Origin: Burkholderiales bacterium
GTDB taxonomy: Bacteria; Pseudomonadota; Gammaproteobacteria; Burkholderiales; SG8-41
Reading direction: 5' to 3'
DNA: 64,000 bases
Assembly: GCA_036262035.1 (NCBI GenBank)
Contig: DATAJS010000015.1
Location: 1 to 64,000, forward strand
In this document: one piece after another, positions 50,705 through 59,059 of the stretch
Layout: every line of letters begins with the position of its first letter
Numbering within the stretch: position 1 is the stretch's first letter
Notes under the pieces: model-generated
The model's database searches: none
The model's input: the letters and a program-made list of their open reading frames with translations, nothing else
What the model was told of the DNA's origin: nothing
Translations under genes and position numbers: made by a program

Positions 50705-52813
50705 CTAGAGCAGCTTCTCGACGGTGATCGGCAGATCGCGGATGCGTTTCCCGGTCGCGTGGTAGACGGCGTTGGCAATGGCTGCCGCAACACCCGTGAT
50801 CCCGATCTCGCCGATCCCTTTGGCGCCTAAAGGATTCACGTGCGGGTCGTCCTCGTCGACGAAGATCACGTCGATCTCGCCGACGTCGGCGTTCACCGGG
50901 ACGTGGTACTCGGAGAGGTTGGCGTTGACGATGCGCCCGTAGCGCTCGTCGAGCAGGCCGTGCTCGTGCAAGGCCATGCCGATGCCCCAGACGATGCCGC
51001 CGGCGATCTGGTTGCGCGCGGTCTTCGGATTGATGATGCGCCCGCAGCCGTAAGCGCCGACGATGCGCGGCACGCGCACTTCGCACAGGTCCGCGTCGAT
51101 GCGCACCTCGGCGAAGACCGCGCCGAAGGCGTGCATCGAATACGCGTCCTTCTCCTTGCCTTGCTTCGTTTCGGCGCCGGCCCTGAACGGCTCGTTCGGA
51201 TGGCGCGCGACGAAGTCGAGCAGCGGCTCGTCTTTCGGTTTGCGCTTGTCGATCTGGCCGCGCAACAGCTCGCACGCCGCGTGCACCGCCGGGCCGAGGC
51301 TCGCGACGGTCATCGAGCCCGCGGTGATCGGCGCGCGCGGGTAATCGGTGTCGCCGAGCTCGAAGCGCACGCGGTCGGGATCGATGCCCAGCGCGTCCGC
51401 GGCGATCTGCGTCATCACCGCGACGGTGCCGGTGCCGATCTCCTGCGTGCCGGCGCGCACGAGCGCGATGCCCGCGGGCGTGATCTCGACCGAAGCCGCG
51501 GCGCGCATGCGGTGCACCGGGTAGGTCGCGGTCGCCATGCCGTAGCCGATCAGCGCGTCACCCGCGCGCATCGAGCGCGGGGCGGGGTTGCGCTTCGCCC
51601 AGCCGAAGCGCGTCGAGGCCGCGGCGTAGCACTCGCGCAGCGACTTGCTCGAGAAAGGCAGGTCTTTCTCCGGATCCTTGTCCGCGTGGTTCTTCAGACG
51701 CAGCTCGACGGGATCGATGCCCAGCCGGCACGCGAGCTCGTCGATCGCCGACTCGACCGCGAAGCTGCCCGGCGTATGCCCCGGCGCGCGCTGGAACGTC
51801 GGCGTGCCGAGGTTCATCTTCACCAGGCGCGCGCTCGCCCTCACGTTGTCGCAGAGATAGAGCATGCGCGCCGAGCTGCCGCAGTCCTCGCCCCAGTCCT
51901 CGATCTCGGACGTGTCGGTGTAGAACTCGTGGGTGATCGCGCTCAGGCGCCCGTCTTCGCTCGCGCCGATCGCGAGGTGCTGCTCGGTGCGCGGCCGACC
52001 GCCGACCGGGCCGAAGAGCTGCGGCCGCTCGAGCGCGAGGCGCACCGGTGCGGCGACCTCGCGCGCCGCCATCGCGGCGAGCACGACGTGCGACCACACC
52101 GATCCCTTGCCGCCGAAACCGCCGCCGGTGTTCGTCGAGACCACGCGCACGTGTCCTTCGTCGATCCCGAAGGTCTTCGCGAGCACCTTGCGCACGCCGA
52201 AGATGAACTGCGTCGAGTCGTATACGGTGAGCGTGTCCTCGTTCCATACCGCGGTGGTGGTGTGCGGCTCCATCGCGTTGTGGAACTCGAGCGGAGTCGT
52301 GTAGCGGGCGCTCATGCGCACCGACGAGGCGGCCAGCGCCGCTTCGGGCTTGCCGCGGACGTAGTCCTCGGAATCCGGATCGGGATACGCGTCGGCTTTC
52401 GCCGCCTCGAAGTCGAGCCGCGCGGCCTTCGCTTCGTACTCCACCTCGATCAGCGACGCCGCGTGCGCCGCATCGTGCGGCGTGTCGGCGACGACCACGG
52501 CGATCGGCTGGCGGTCGTAATGGACCGCATCGTCCTGGAGCACGGAGAGCTTGCGTCCCGCGGGCGGCCCGTAACCCGCCTGGCCGTCCTTCGGCAGCCG
52601 CTCGGCGTTGAGGTGCGTGAGCACGAGCCGCACACCGGGCAGCGCCTCGGCGCGGGCGCTGTCGATGTGTAGGATGCGCCCGGCGGCGACGGTGCTCTCG
52701 ACGAGGCGCGCGTACAGGAGACCCTGCAACGCGACGTCGCCGGTGTACTCGGCGCTGCCGCTGACTTTCGCGTGGCCGTCGGGACGGTCGGACGGTTTGC
52801 CGATCGCGCTCAT
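50705..52813 (-). CDS. paoC: Molybdopterin-binding subunit of periplasmic-type aldehyde oxidoreductase (PaoC-like)
   Basis: The 702-residue protein starts at ATG 52813, which overlaps the FAD subunit stop (ATGA). Hammerhead domain at residues 10-120, then Moco domains with STNTGGGFGGKG, QRAPGHTPGSFAVESAIDEL, AGTQEIGTGTVAVMTQIAAD and GAKGIGEIGITG containing the catalytic Glu. This is the YagR/PaoC branch of the xanthine oxidase family, oxidising aromatic and other aldehydes to acids. With the next two genes it forms a complete three-subunit enzyme, unlike the lone subunit at 28741. Confidence 0.92.
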   Translation of the reverse strand: MSAIGKPSDRPDGHAKVSGSAEYTGDVALQGLLYARLVESTVAAGRILHIDSARAEALPGVRLVLTHLNAERLPKDGQAGYGPPAGRKLSVLQDDAVHYDRQPIAVVVADTPHDAAHAASLIEVEYEAKAARLDFEAAKADAYPDPDSEDYVRGKPEAALAASSVRMSARYTTPLEFHNAMEPHTTTAVWNEDTLTVYDSTQFIFGVRKVLAKTFGIDEGHVRVVSTNTGGGFGGKGSVWSHVVLAAMAAREVAAPVRLALERPQLFGPVGGRPRTEQHLAIGASEDGRLSAITHEFYTDTSEIEDWGEDCGSSARMLYLCDNVRASARLVKMNLGTPTFQRAPGHTPGSFAVESAIDELACRLGIDPVELRLKNHADKDPEKDLPFSSKSLRECYAAASTRFGWAKRNPAPRSMRAGDALIGYGMATATYPVHRMRAAASVEITPAGIALVRAGTQEIGTGTVAVMTQIAADALGIDPDRVRFELGDTDYPRAPITAGSMTVASLGPAVHAACELLRGQIDKRKPKDEPLLDFVARHPNEPFRAGAETKQGKEKDAYSMHAFGAVFAEVRIDADLCEVRVPRIVGAYGCGRIINPKTARNQIAGGIVWGIGMALHEHGLLDERYGRIVNANLSEYHVPVNADVGEIDVIFVDEDDPHVNPLGAKGIGEIGITGVAAAIANAVYHATGKRIRDLPITVEKLL

Positions 52814-53790
52814 TGCCGAGCCACGCGCAGCGCGCGCAACACCGCGCGGCGCGCGAGGTCGATCTTGAAGGCGTTGTGCGCGAGCGCGCGCGCACCGGCG
52901 AGCGCGGCCTCCGCGGCCTGTTCGAGCGGCGCCGCATCGACCGGGGTATCGAGCAGCATCTGTTCGGCGTCGAACGCGCGCCACGGTTTGTGCGCGACGC
53001 CGCCGAGCGCGATGCGCGCGTCGCGGATCAGGCCTTCGTGCACGCGGAATGCGGCGGCCACCGAAACGAGCGCGAACGCGAAGCTCGCGCGGTCGCGCAC
53101 CTTGAGATACGCGCAGTGCCTCACGAACGCCGAGGCGGGCAGGTCCACCGCGACGATGAGCTCGCCCGGGATCAGGCGCGTCTCGACGTGGGGCTCGTCG
53201 CCGGGCAGGCGGTGGAAGTCGAGCATCGAGATCGTGCGCTCACCCGCCGCGCCGCGCACGCGCACCAGCGCGTCGAGAGCGGACAGCGCGACGCACATGT
53301 CCGAAGGATGCGTCGCGACGCAGTGCTCGCTGCTGCCCAGGATCGCGTGCATGCGGTTCTCGCCTTCGAGCGCGGCGCAGCCCGAGCCGGGGTCGCGCTT
53401 GTTGCAGGCTGCGAACGCGGTGTCGTAGAAGTAATGGCAGCGCGTGCGCTGGAGGATGTTGCCGCCGACGGTCGCGGCGTTACGCAATTGCGGTGTCGCG
53501 CCCGAAAGCAGCGCGCGGGCGAGCAGCGGATAGAGCCGGCGTATCAGCGGATGATCGGCGACGTCGCTGTTCTTCGCGAGCGCGCCGATGCGAACGCCGC
53601 CGTCGGGGAGCTCTTCGACGGCGTCGAGCCCCAGGCGGCGGATGTCGACGAGCGCCTGCGGCGTCTCCACGCCGCCTTTCATCAGGTCGACGAGATTGGT
53701 GCCGCCCGCCAGATACTTCGCGCCGGGCGCGGCCGCCGCGGCGATCGCCTTGTCGATCTCCATCGCGCGCGTATACGTGAACGGCTGCAT
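52810..53790 (-). CDS. paoB: FAD-binding subunit with extra Fe-S cysteines (PaoB-like)
   Basis: The 326-residue protein starts at ATG 53790. FAD loops GAKYLAGGTNLVDLMKGGVE and RNAATVGGNILQ are followed by an insert with four Cys: QRTRCHYFYDTAFAACNKRD, PGSGCAALEG and SSEHC, matching the additional 4Fe-4S site known in PaoB and 4-hydroxybenzoyl-CoA reductase. The C-terminal CO-dehydrogenase flavoprotein domain follows. ATGA overlaps on both sides tie the three subunits together translationally. Confidence 0.92.
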   Translation of the reverse strand: MQPFTYTRAMEIDKAIAAAAAPGAKYLAGGTNLVDLMKGGVETPQALVDIRRLGLDAVEELPDGGVRIGALAKNSDVADHPLIRRLYPLLARALLSGATPQLRNAATVGGNILQRTRCHYFYDTAFAACNKRDPGSGCAALEGENRMHAILGSSEHCVATHPSDMCVALSALDALVRVRGAAGERTISMLDFHRLPGDEPHVETRLIPGELIVAVDLPASAFVRHCAYLKVRDRASFAFALVSVAAAFRVHEGLIRDARIALGGVAHKPWRAFDAEQMLLDTPVDAAPLEQAAEAALAGARALAHNAFKIDLARRAVLRALRVARQ

Positions 53791-54302
53791 CAGCGCGCCC
53801 CGGCAGCCGCGCGCACCGCCGCGACGATGTTCACGTAGGCGCCGCAACGGCACAGATTGCCGCTCATGCGCTCGCGGATCTCTTCATCGGTGAGCTCGAT
53901 CGGCTCGGACAGGCGCGGCGTGACCGCGCTCGGCGCGCCGGCACGCGCCTCGTCGAGCATCGCGGCGGCCGAGACGATCTGGCCGCACGTGCAGTAACCG
54001 CACTGGAACGCGTCGTGCTCGACGAACGCGGCCTGCAAGGCTTCGGCCGCCAGGCCTTCGATCGTGGTGATCGCGTCGCCGTCGTGCGCGGCCGCGAGCG
54101 CGAGGCACGAGTACACCCGCCTGCCTTCGACGAGGACCGTGCACGCGCCGCATTGACCGCGGTCGCAGCCCTGCTTGGTGCCAGTGAGGTGCAGCCGGTC
54201 GCGCAGCGCCTGGAGCAGCGTCATGCGCGGATCGAGCTTCAGGGCATGAGGGGTGCCGTTCACGCGCAGCGTAACGTCGAGCAGCGTGGCGGTTTCGGTC
54301 AT
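53790..54302 (-). CDS. paoA: 2Fe-2S subunit of aldehyde oxidoreductase (PaoA-like)
   Basis: The protein has 170 residues from ATG 54302 with GGAGGAG upstream. Plant-type 2Fe-2S cluster: GCDRGQCGACTV and YSCLALA. Second cluster: FQCGYCTCGQ and GNLCRCGAY. The usual Pro of QCG(F/Y)CTPGQ is replaced by Cys. E. coli PaoA carries a Tat signal that exports the complex; none is present here, so this enzyme is probably cytoplasmic. First gene of the operon, divergent from the alpha/beta hydrolase. Confidence 0.92.
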   Translation of the reverse strand: MTETATLLDVTLRVNGTPHALKLDPRMTLLQALRDRLHLTGTKQGCDRGQCGACTVLVEGRRVYSCLALAAAHDGDAITTIEGLAAEALQAAFVEHDAFQCGYCTCGQIVSAAAMLDEARAGAPSAVTPRLSEPIELTDEEIRERMSGNLCRCGAYVNIVAAVRAAAGAR

Positions 54303-54399
54303 AGGCTCCTCCGGGCGTCCGCGATCGTTCATTGTGGGACGCAGCCGCTCCCGTGCAAGTGACATACCGCACGGCGGCGTGCGCGTGTATCGTGGCGGC

Positions 54400-55227
54400 A
54401 TGGCCCTCTATCGCGACATGGACCAAGCCGCGCTCGACGCCGCGTACGACAACGGCAGGGCGGTGGCCGAAAGCGCCAAGTTCATCACGGACTGGGAGCG
54501 CAGAAGTGCCGAAATCGCTCTGGAGCGTCCGCGGCATCTCGATCTGCGCTACGGCCCGCGCGAGCGCAACCGCATCGATTACTTCGCGGCGGACGCGCCG
54601 GATTGCCCGGTGCTCGTGTTCATACACGGCGGCTACTGGCAATCGCGCGCGAAGGAGCTCTTCCGGTTCATCGCGCGCGGTCCGCTCGCGCACGGCATCG
54701 GCGTCGCGCTGGTCGGTTACACGCTCGCGCCCGAGGCGCGACTGAGCGAGATCGTCGACGAAGTGCGCACCGCGCTGTCGTGGCTCGGCGCGAAGCTGCA
54801 CACGCTGAGCGCGGACGCGAGCCGCATCTTCGTGTCCGGATGGTCGGCGGGCGGCCATCTCACCGCCGCGGCGCTCGATCATCACGCGGTGCGCGGCGGG
54901 CTTGCGATCAGCGGGCTCTACGATCTCGAGCCGATACGGCTGTCGTATCTCAACGAGAAGCTGAGGCTGGAGTCGGACGAAGTCGTGCCGCTCAGCCCGC
55001 TGCACAACATCCCCGGGAATTCACCGCCGCTCATCGTCACGTACGGAACCCGCGAGCTGCCGGAATTACAACGGCAGTCGGAGGAGTACGCGGCCGCGCG
55101 CGCCGCGGCCGGCCTGCCGGGCCGCGTCGAGCCGGTCGAGGGGTGCAATCACTACACGATGCTCGAAGAGCTCGCGGACCCGCGGGGGGCGTTGATGGAG
55201 CTCGTGCTCGAGTTGATTCGGGGCTAA
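54400..55227 (+). CDS. Alpha/beta hydrolase, kynurenine formamidase-like
   Basis: The 275-residue protein starts at ATG 54400. VLVFIHGGYWQSRAKELFRF gives the HGGYW oxyanion block and IFVSGWSAGGHLTAAALDHH the nucleophile GxSxG (Ser in GWSAGGH), both typical of arylformamidase/esterase-fold hydrolases. Late His is in GCNHYTMLEEL. It could hydrolyse N-formylkynurenine or an ester; no other kynurenine-pathway genes are nearby. Confidence 0.87.
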   Translation: MALYRDMDQAALDAAYDNGRAVAESAKFITDWERRSAEIALERPRHLDLRYGPRERNRIDYFAADAPDCPVLVFIHGGYWQSRAKELFRFIARGPLAHGIGVALVGYTLAPEARLSEIVDEVRTALSWLGAKLHTLSADASRIFVSGWSAGGHLTAAALDHHAVRGGLAISGLYDLEPIRLSYLNEKLRLESDEVVPLSPLHNIPGNSPPLIVTYGTRELPELQRQSEEYAAARAAAGLPGRVEPVEGCNHYTMLEELADPRGALMELVLELIRG

Positions 55228-55230
55228 AGG

Positions 55231-55297
55231 CGCGGTGCGTTAGCACGCACCCTACGAAAGACCGTTCCTTACCGTAGGGTGCGTGCAAACGCACCGA
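55231..55297. repeat. TGCGTTA/GTAGGGTGCG repeat
   Basis: GCGGTGCGTTAGCACGCACC then CTACGAAAGACCGTTCCTTA then CCGTAGGGTGCGTGCAAACG: an imperfect palindrome of GGTGCGT/ACGCACC units between two convergent genes. Confidence 0.7.
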
Positions 55298-55298
55298 C

Positions 55299-56075
55299 TC
55301 ATTCCAACACTTCCGAGCTCTTCCGCAACACCCTCCTCGCGAAGTAATGAAACGTCGCCCCGACCGCTTTCGGCTTGAGGCGATAGTCGTGCGCTTCCTT
55401 CGCGAGCGCGGGCTCCAGTTGCTTGATCGGCCCCACCGCGCGCGCGAGTAGCTGCATGCGCGCGGCGCGCTCGATGAAGACCGACAGCACCGCGGCTTCT
55501 TCCATCGTCGAGCATGCGCAGAGCTGGCCGTGGTGCGCGAGCAGGATCGATCGGTTGTCGCCGAGCGCGTTGTGGATGATCTCGCCTTCCTCGTCGCCGA
55601 TGGGCGGCCCCGGCCAGTGCGGCAGGAACGCGCAGTCGTCGTAGAACATCGACGTGTCCATGTGCGCGGCGACCAGCGGCTCGCCGGTGAGCGACAGCGC
55701 CGAGCAATACGGCGGATGGGTGTGGATGATCGCGTTCACGTTCGGCCGGTGCCGGTAGATCCACAGGTGAAAGCGGTTCGACGGGTTCACCATGCCGTCG
55801 CCGTCGAGCAGGTTCAGATCGTCGTCGACGAGCACGATGTTGCTCGCCTGCGCTTCGTCGAACCCCAGGCCGAAGGAGAGCATCCAGTACGTGCCGGGCT
55901 TCTCCGCGCGCGCGGTGATCTGACCGGCCAGCGCCGACTCGTGGCCTTCGTCGGCGAGGATGCGGCACGCCAGCGCGATCTTCTGGCGCAGGTTCCATTC
56001 GGGGGTGCGCAGGTGCCTGGCCATCTCCTGCGTGGTGCGCTCGTGGTAGGCCTCTTTGGGACGGATGACTGCCAT
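55299..56075 (-). CDS. Class II aldolase/adducin family protein
   Basis: The protein has 258 residues from ATG 56075 with GAGGAG upstream. Zinc His residues in AIIHTHPPYCSALSLTGEPL and LAHHGQLCACSTMEEAAVLS; MVNPSNRFHLWIYRHRPNVN is the conserved surface block. N-terminal RQKIALACRILADEGHESAL is typical. It lies directly upstream of two Bug genes on the same strand only after a strong hairpin, so co-transcription is doubtful. Similar in fold to 31100-31855 but not a close copy. Confidence 0.88.
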   Translation of the reverse strand: MAVIRPKEAYHERTTQEMARHLRTPEWNLRQKIALACRILADEGHESALAGQITARAEKPGTYWMLSFGLGFDEAQASNIVLVDDDLNLLDGDGMVNPSNRFHLWIYRHRPNVNAIIHTHPPYCSALSLTGEPLVAAHMDTSMFYDDCAFLPHWPGPPIGDEEGEIIHNALGDNRSILLAHHGQLCACSTMEEAAVLSVFIERAARMQLLARAVGPIKQLEPALAKEAHDYRLKPKAVGATFHYFARRVLRKSSEVLE

Positions 56076-56104
56076 TCGGTTCTCCTCAGATCAAGTCAAA
56101 ACCA

Positions 56105-56137
56105 GGGTCAGACCCCGGTGAAGCCGGGGTCTGACCC
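56105..56137 (-). terminator. Strong hairpin, probable bidirectional terminator
   Basis: GGGTCAGACCCCGG pairs perfectly with CCGGGGTCTGACCC around a five-base loop. On the plus strand TTTTATT follows; on the minus strand TGGTTTTG. It sits three bases past the stop of the Bug gene 56140-57099 and before the aldolase start, ending the Bug transcript. The GGGGTCTGACCC core is also a recognised dispersed-repeat motif. Confidence 0.6.
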
Positions 56138-56139
56138 TT

Positions 56140-57099
56140 TTATTCGACGTGGGCGCCGGCCTCTTTCGCGGTCCGGCTCCATTTCGCGAGCTCCTTGTGC
56201 ACGAACTCGCCGAGCTGCTCGGGCGAAGTGCCGATCACTTCGGTGCCGAGTCCCTGGAAGCGCTCTTTCACTTCGGGCTGCTTGAGCGCCTTCAGGATCT
56301 CGGCGTTGACGCGCGCGACGATCGCCTTCGGCGTGCCGCGCGGCGCATAAAAGCCGTACCAGTTCTCGGCGACGATGCCGGGGAAGCCGAGCTCGACCGT
56401 CGTCGGCACATCGGGCATCACCGACGAGCGCCTGGCGCTGGTGATCGCGAGCGCACGCGCGCGGCCGGCTTTGATGTGCGGCGAGAGCGCGAGCATGGTC
56501 TCGAACGCCGCGGAGATCTGTCCGCCGGCGAGCGCCGCGACGGTGGGGCCGCCGCCCTTGAAAGGCACGTGCGTCATCTGGATGCCCGCCTGCCGCTTGA
56601 AGAGCTCGCCGGCGAGATGGAAGACCGTCCCGTTGCCGGCCGAGCCGAAGGTGAGCTCGCCGGGTTTGGCCCTGGCGAGCGCGATCAGCTCCTTGAGCGT
56701 CTTCGCCGCCACCGAAGGGTGGGCCGCGAGCACGATCGTCGCCGACGCCGCGAGGGTGATCGGCGCGAAATCCTTCTCGGTGTCGTAGGACAGCTTCGAA
56801 TAGATGCTGGGGTTGATGACGTGGCTCGTCGGCGCCATGAGCAGCGTATAGCCGTCCGGCGCGGCGTGCGCGACGATCTCGGTGCCGATCACGCCGCCCG
56901 CGCCGCCGCGGTTGTCCACGACGACCTGCTGTCCCAGTGCGTCGCCGATCTTCTGCGCGACGACCCGCCCGATGATGTCGGTGCCGCCGCCGGGCGGGTA
57001 GGGCACCACGAGGCGGACCGGGCGCGACGGATACGACTGCGCAGGGGCCGTCGAAGCGAAGCATGCTGCGAATGCTGCTGCGATGATGCGTGCGAACAT
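56140..57099 (-). CDS. Bug/TctC family periplasmic solute receptor
   Basis: The 319-residue protein starts at ATG 57099 after CGGAGGG. Signal peptide MFARIIAAAFAACFASTAPA. It contains VVVDNRGGAGGVIGTEIVAH, APDGYTLLMAPT, LSYDTEKDFAPI and HVPFKGGGPTVAALAGGQ. Second of two adjacent receptor genes, separated from the first by REP-like repeats. Confidence 0.93.
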   Translation of the reverse strand: MFARIIAAAFAACFASTAPAQSYPSRPVRLVVPYPPGGGTDIIGRVVAQKIGDALGQQVVVDNRGGAGGVIGTEIVAHAAPDGYTLLMAPTSHVINPSIYSKLSYDTEKDFAPITLAASATIVLAAHPSVAAKTLKELIALARAKPGELTFGSAGNGTVFHLAGELFKRQAGIQMTHVPFKGGGPTVAALAGGQISAAFETMLALSPHIKAGRARALAITSARRSSVMPDVPTTVELGFPGIVAENWYGFYAPRGTPKAIVARVNAEILKALKQPEVKERFQGLGTEVIGTSPEQLGEFVHKELAKWSRTAKEAGAHVE

Positions 57100-57126
57100 C
57101 CGTGCCCTCCGTATTCGGGAAGACCC

Positions 57127-57219
57127 GTCATTCCCGACCGCGCGGAAGCGCGAAGCGATCGGGAATCCATTTTACAAATTGAAACGTCGAAATGGATTCC
57201 CGCATTCGCGGGAATGACG
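57127..57219. repeat. REP-like repeats, two units
   Basis: GTCATTCCCGACCGCGCGGA ... GATCGGGAATCCA and AATGGATTCCCGCATTCGCG then GGAATGACG lie in opposite sense between two Bug genes read in the same direction. Confidence 0.85.
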
Positions 57220-57225
57220 ATCTGT

Positions 57226-58191
57226 TCAATCGGCTTTCATCCCCCGTTCCTTGATGACCTTGCCGTACTTCTGGGCTTCGCGCTTCAGATGCGCCGAAAG
57301 CTCCTCCGGCGTGCTCGCGATCACCTCGAGCGCGCGGTCGGCGAAGCGCTCTTTCTGCTCGGGCGTGCGGAAGGTCGCGCGGATCTTGTCGTTGAGCAGC
57401 GCGATCGCCGCAGGCGGTGTCGCCCTGGGCGCGACCAGCGCGTGCCACGTGGTGAACTCGTAACCCGGCACGCCCGCTTCGGCGATCGTCGGGACGTCGG
57501 GCAGCACCTTCTGCCGTGTCGTCGTGGTCACGCCGAGCGCGCGCAGGCGCTTGGAGAGCACGTGCGGATAGGTCTCGCTGACGCTGGTGAAGGTGATCTG
57601 CGTCTCGCCGCTCATCGTCGCGATCACCGCCGGCCCGCCGCCCTTGAACTGCACCGCGACCAGATCGGTCTTGGCGAGATAGTTGAAGAGCTCGCCCGAG
57701 ATGTGCGGGTTGGTGGCGACGCCGGCCGAGCCGTAGTTGAGCTTCCCGGGATTGGCTTTCGCCAGCGCGATCAGCTCCTTCACGTTCTTCACCGGCAGCG
57801 ACGGGTGCACCGTCAGGACCGACGACGATCCGCAGATGAGCGATATCGGCGCGAAGTCGTTGACCGGATCGTACGGGACGCGGCTGTAGAGGAACTGGTT
57901 GGTGACGAACGGCAGCGTGTTGATGAGCAGCGTATAGCCGTCGGGCGCCGCGTTCTTGACCACTTCGCTGCCGATGTTGCCCGACGCGCCCGAGCGATTG
58001 TCGACCACCACCTGCTGCCCGAGCGGTTTCGCGAGGTCGTTGGCGAGCAGGCGCGCGACGAGGTCGACGCTGCCGCCGGGCGGGAAAGGCGAGACGATGC
58101 GGATCGGTTTCGCCGGATAGGTCTGTGCGAACAGCGCGCCGCTGAAGGCGAGCGCGCAGGCGGCGCTCGCGGCGATACCTCTTCTTCGCAT
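57226..58191 (-). CDS. Bug/TctC family periplasmic solute receptor
   Basis: The 321-residue protein starts at ATG 58191 after GGAGGAG. Signal peptide MRRRGIAASAACALAFSGAL. It contains VVVDNRSGASGNIGSEVVKN, APDGYTLLINTL, VPYDPVNDFAPI, and FKGGGPAVIATMSGETQI, where the usual H-(V/I)-P-(Y/F)-K-G is AVQFKGGGP. Starts 22 bases after the cytochrome-like gene, so likely in one unit with it. Confidence 0.93.
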   Translation of the reverse strand: MRRRGIAASAACALAFSGALFAQTYPAKPIRIVSPFPPGGSVDLVARLLANDLAKPLGQQVVVDNRSGASGNIGSEVVKNAAPDGYTLLINTLPFVTNQFLYSRVPYDPVNDFAPISLICGSSSVLTVHPSLPVKNVKELIALAKANPGKLNYGSAGVATNPHISGELFNYLAKTDLVAVQFKGGGPAVIATMSGETQITFTSVSETYPHVLSKRLRALGVTTTTRQKVLPDVPTIAEAGVPGYEFTTWHALVAPRATPPAAIALLNDKIRATFRTPEQKERFADRALEVIASTPEELSAHLKREAQKYGKVIKERGMKAD

Positions 58192-58212
58192 GCTTTCTCC
58201 TCCGTTATCGGG

Positions 58213-58974
58213 CTAGTCCCAGCCCATCTGATGGCCCGAGACGAGCCTCATGTCGATCTTCTTGATGCCGGCGATGCGCTTCACCGCGGCGTAGGCGTCC
58301 TTCACGACCTGCGGCGTGCCGACGATGCCGACGATGGCGACCGTGCCGCGCTCGGCTTCGACCTTCGTGTTCGGCAGGTCGACATCCTTCATCTTCGCGA
58401 GCGCCGCGCGCACCGCGGCGACGAGCGCTTCGTCGGGAACGTCGACCGCCGCACGCTCGCGCTCGAGCGTCGCTTCGGCGGTGCGGTACTCGGCTTCGGA
58501 CAGCTTGCCGTCGCGGTTCGCGTCGAAGCGCGCGAAGTGCCTGGCGAGCACGGCATCGGCGGCGACCTCGTTGCGGGAAAGGCCGCCGTCGAAATCGCGG
58601 TCGAGCGCGATGAAATCGGCGTCGGTGATGCCGAGCGCGTCGTAGCGCGCGGCGTCCTTGAGGACGGTCGGCTCGATCCCCGCCGCGCCGATCATGTAGT
58701 CGACGATCGCCTTGATCTCCGCGTCGGAGAGATCGTCGTGGCCGCCTTTGGCCATCATCGCGGTGTTGGGGATACCCTTGATCGCGTTGCGATAGATCGT
58801 CGAGATACCGGGCCGTATGCGCGCGGTCCACTCCGCCTTGTCGCCGACCTTGGGCGCGCCGTTGATGCCCGGCAGGTGGCACACCGCGCAGTTCTTCATG
58901 TAGCTCTCTTCGAACGAGGCGCCGCCGGCGAGGGAGCTCGAGGTGAGAAGCAGCGCGGCGAGTGCGTGTCGCAT
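58213..58974 (-). CDS. Secreted cytochrome c with EF-hands and a BON domain
   Basis: The protein has 253 residues from ATG 58974. Signal peptide MRHALAALLLTSSSLAGGAS, then class I cytochrome c with CAVCH (residues 29-33) and IPNTAMMAKGGHDDLSDAEI for the Met ligand region. At residues 110-150 two EF-hand loops, DRDFDGGLSRNE and DANRDGKLSEAE. Residues 185-245 form a BON-like domain (VAIVGIVGTPQVVKDAYAAV). The order haem, calcium sensor, membrane- or ligand-associated BON domain is unusual. It may be a calcium-responsive periplasmic electron carrier. It heads a unit with two Bug receptors. Confidence 0.82.
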   Translation of the reverse strand: MRHALAALLLTSSSLAGGASFEESYMKNCAVCHLPGINGAPKVGDKAEWTARIRPGISTIYRNAIKGIPNTAMMAKGGHDDLSDAEIKAIVDYMIGAAGIEPTVLKDAARYDALGITDADFIALDRDFDGGLSRNEVAADAVLARHFARFDANRDGKLSEAEYRTAEATLERERAAVDVPDEALVAAVRAALAKMKDVDLPNTKVEAERGTVAIVGIVGTPQVVKDAYAAVKRIAGIKKIDMRLVSGHQMGWD

Positions 58975-59059
58975 GGAGTGACGGCCTTGTCCGTGACGGA
59001 CGTAGAATAGCCCAAGCTTTCCCATCCCTTCATCACCTCATCACTTCATCACCCCAGAT

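Noticed and set aside
56149-59010. A 953-codon open frame on the plus strand opposite two Bug genes and the cytochrome gene, and similar long frames such as 6208-8127 and 24781-26577
   Set aside because: They are antisense to genes with clear family motifs, have arginine/alanine/glycine-biased composition and arise from the high GC at third codon positions. None shows a domain.
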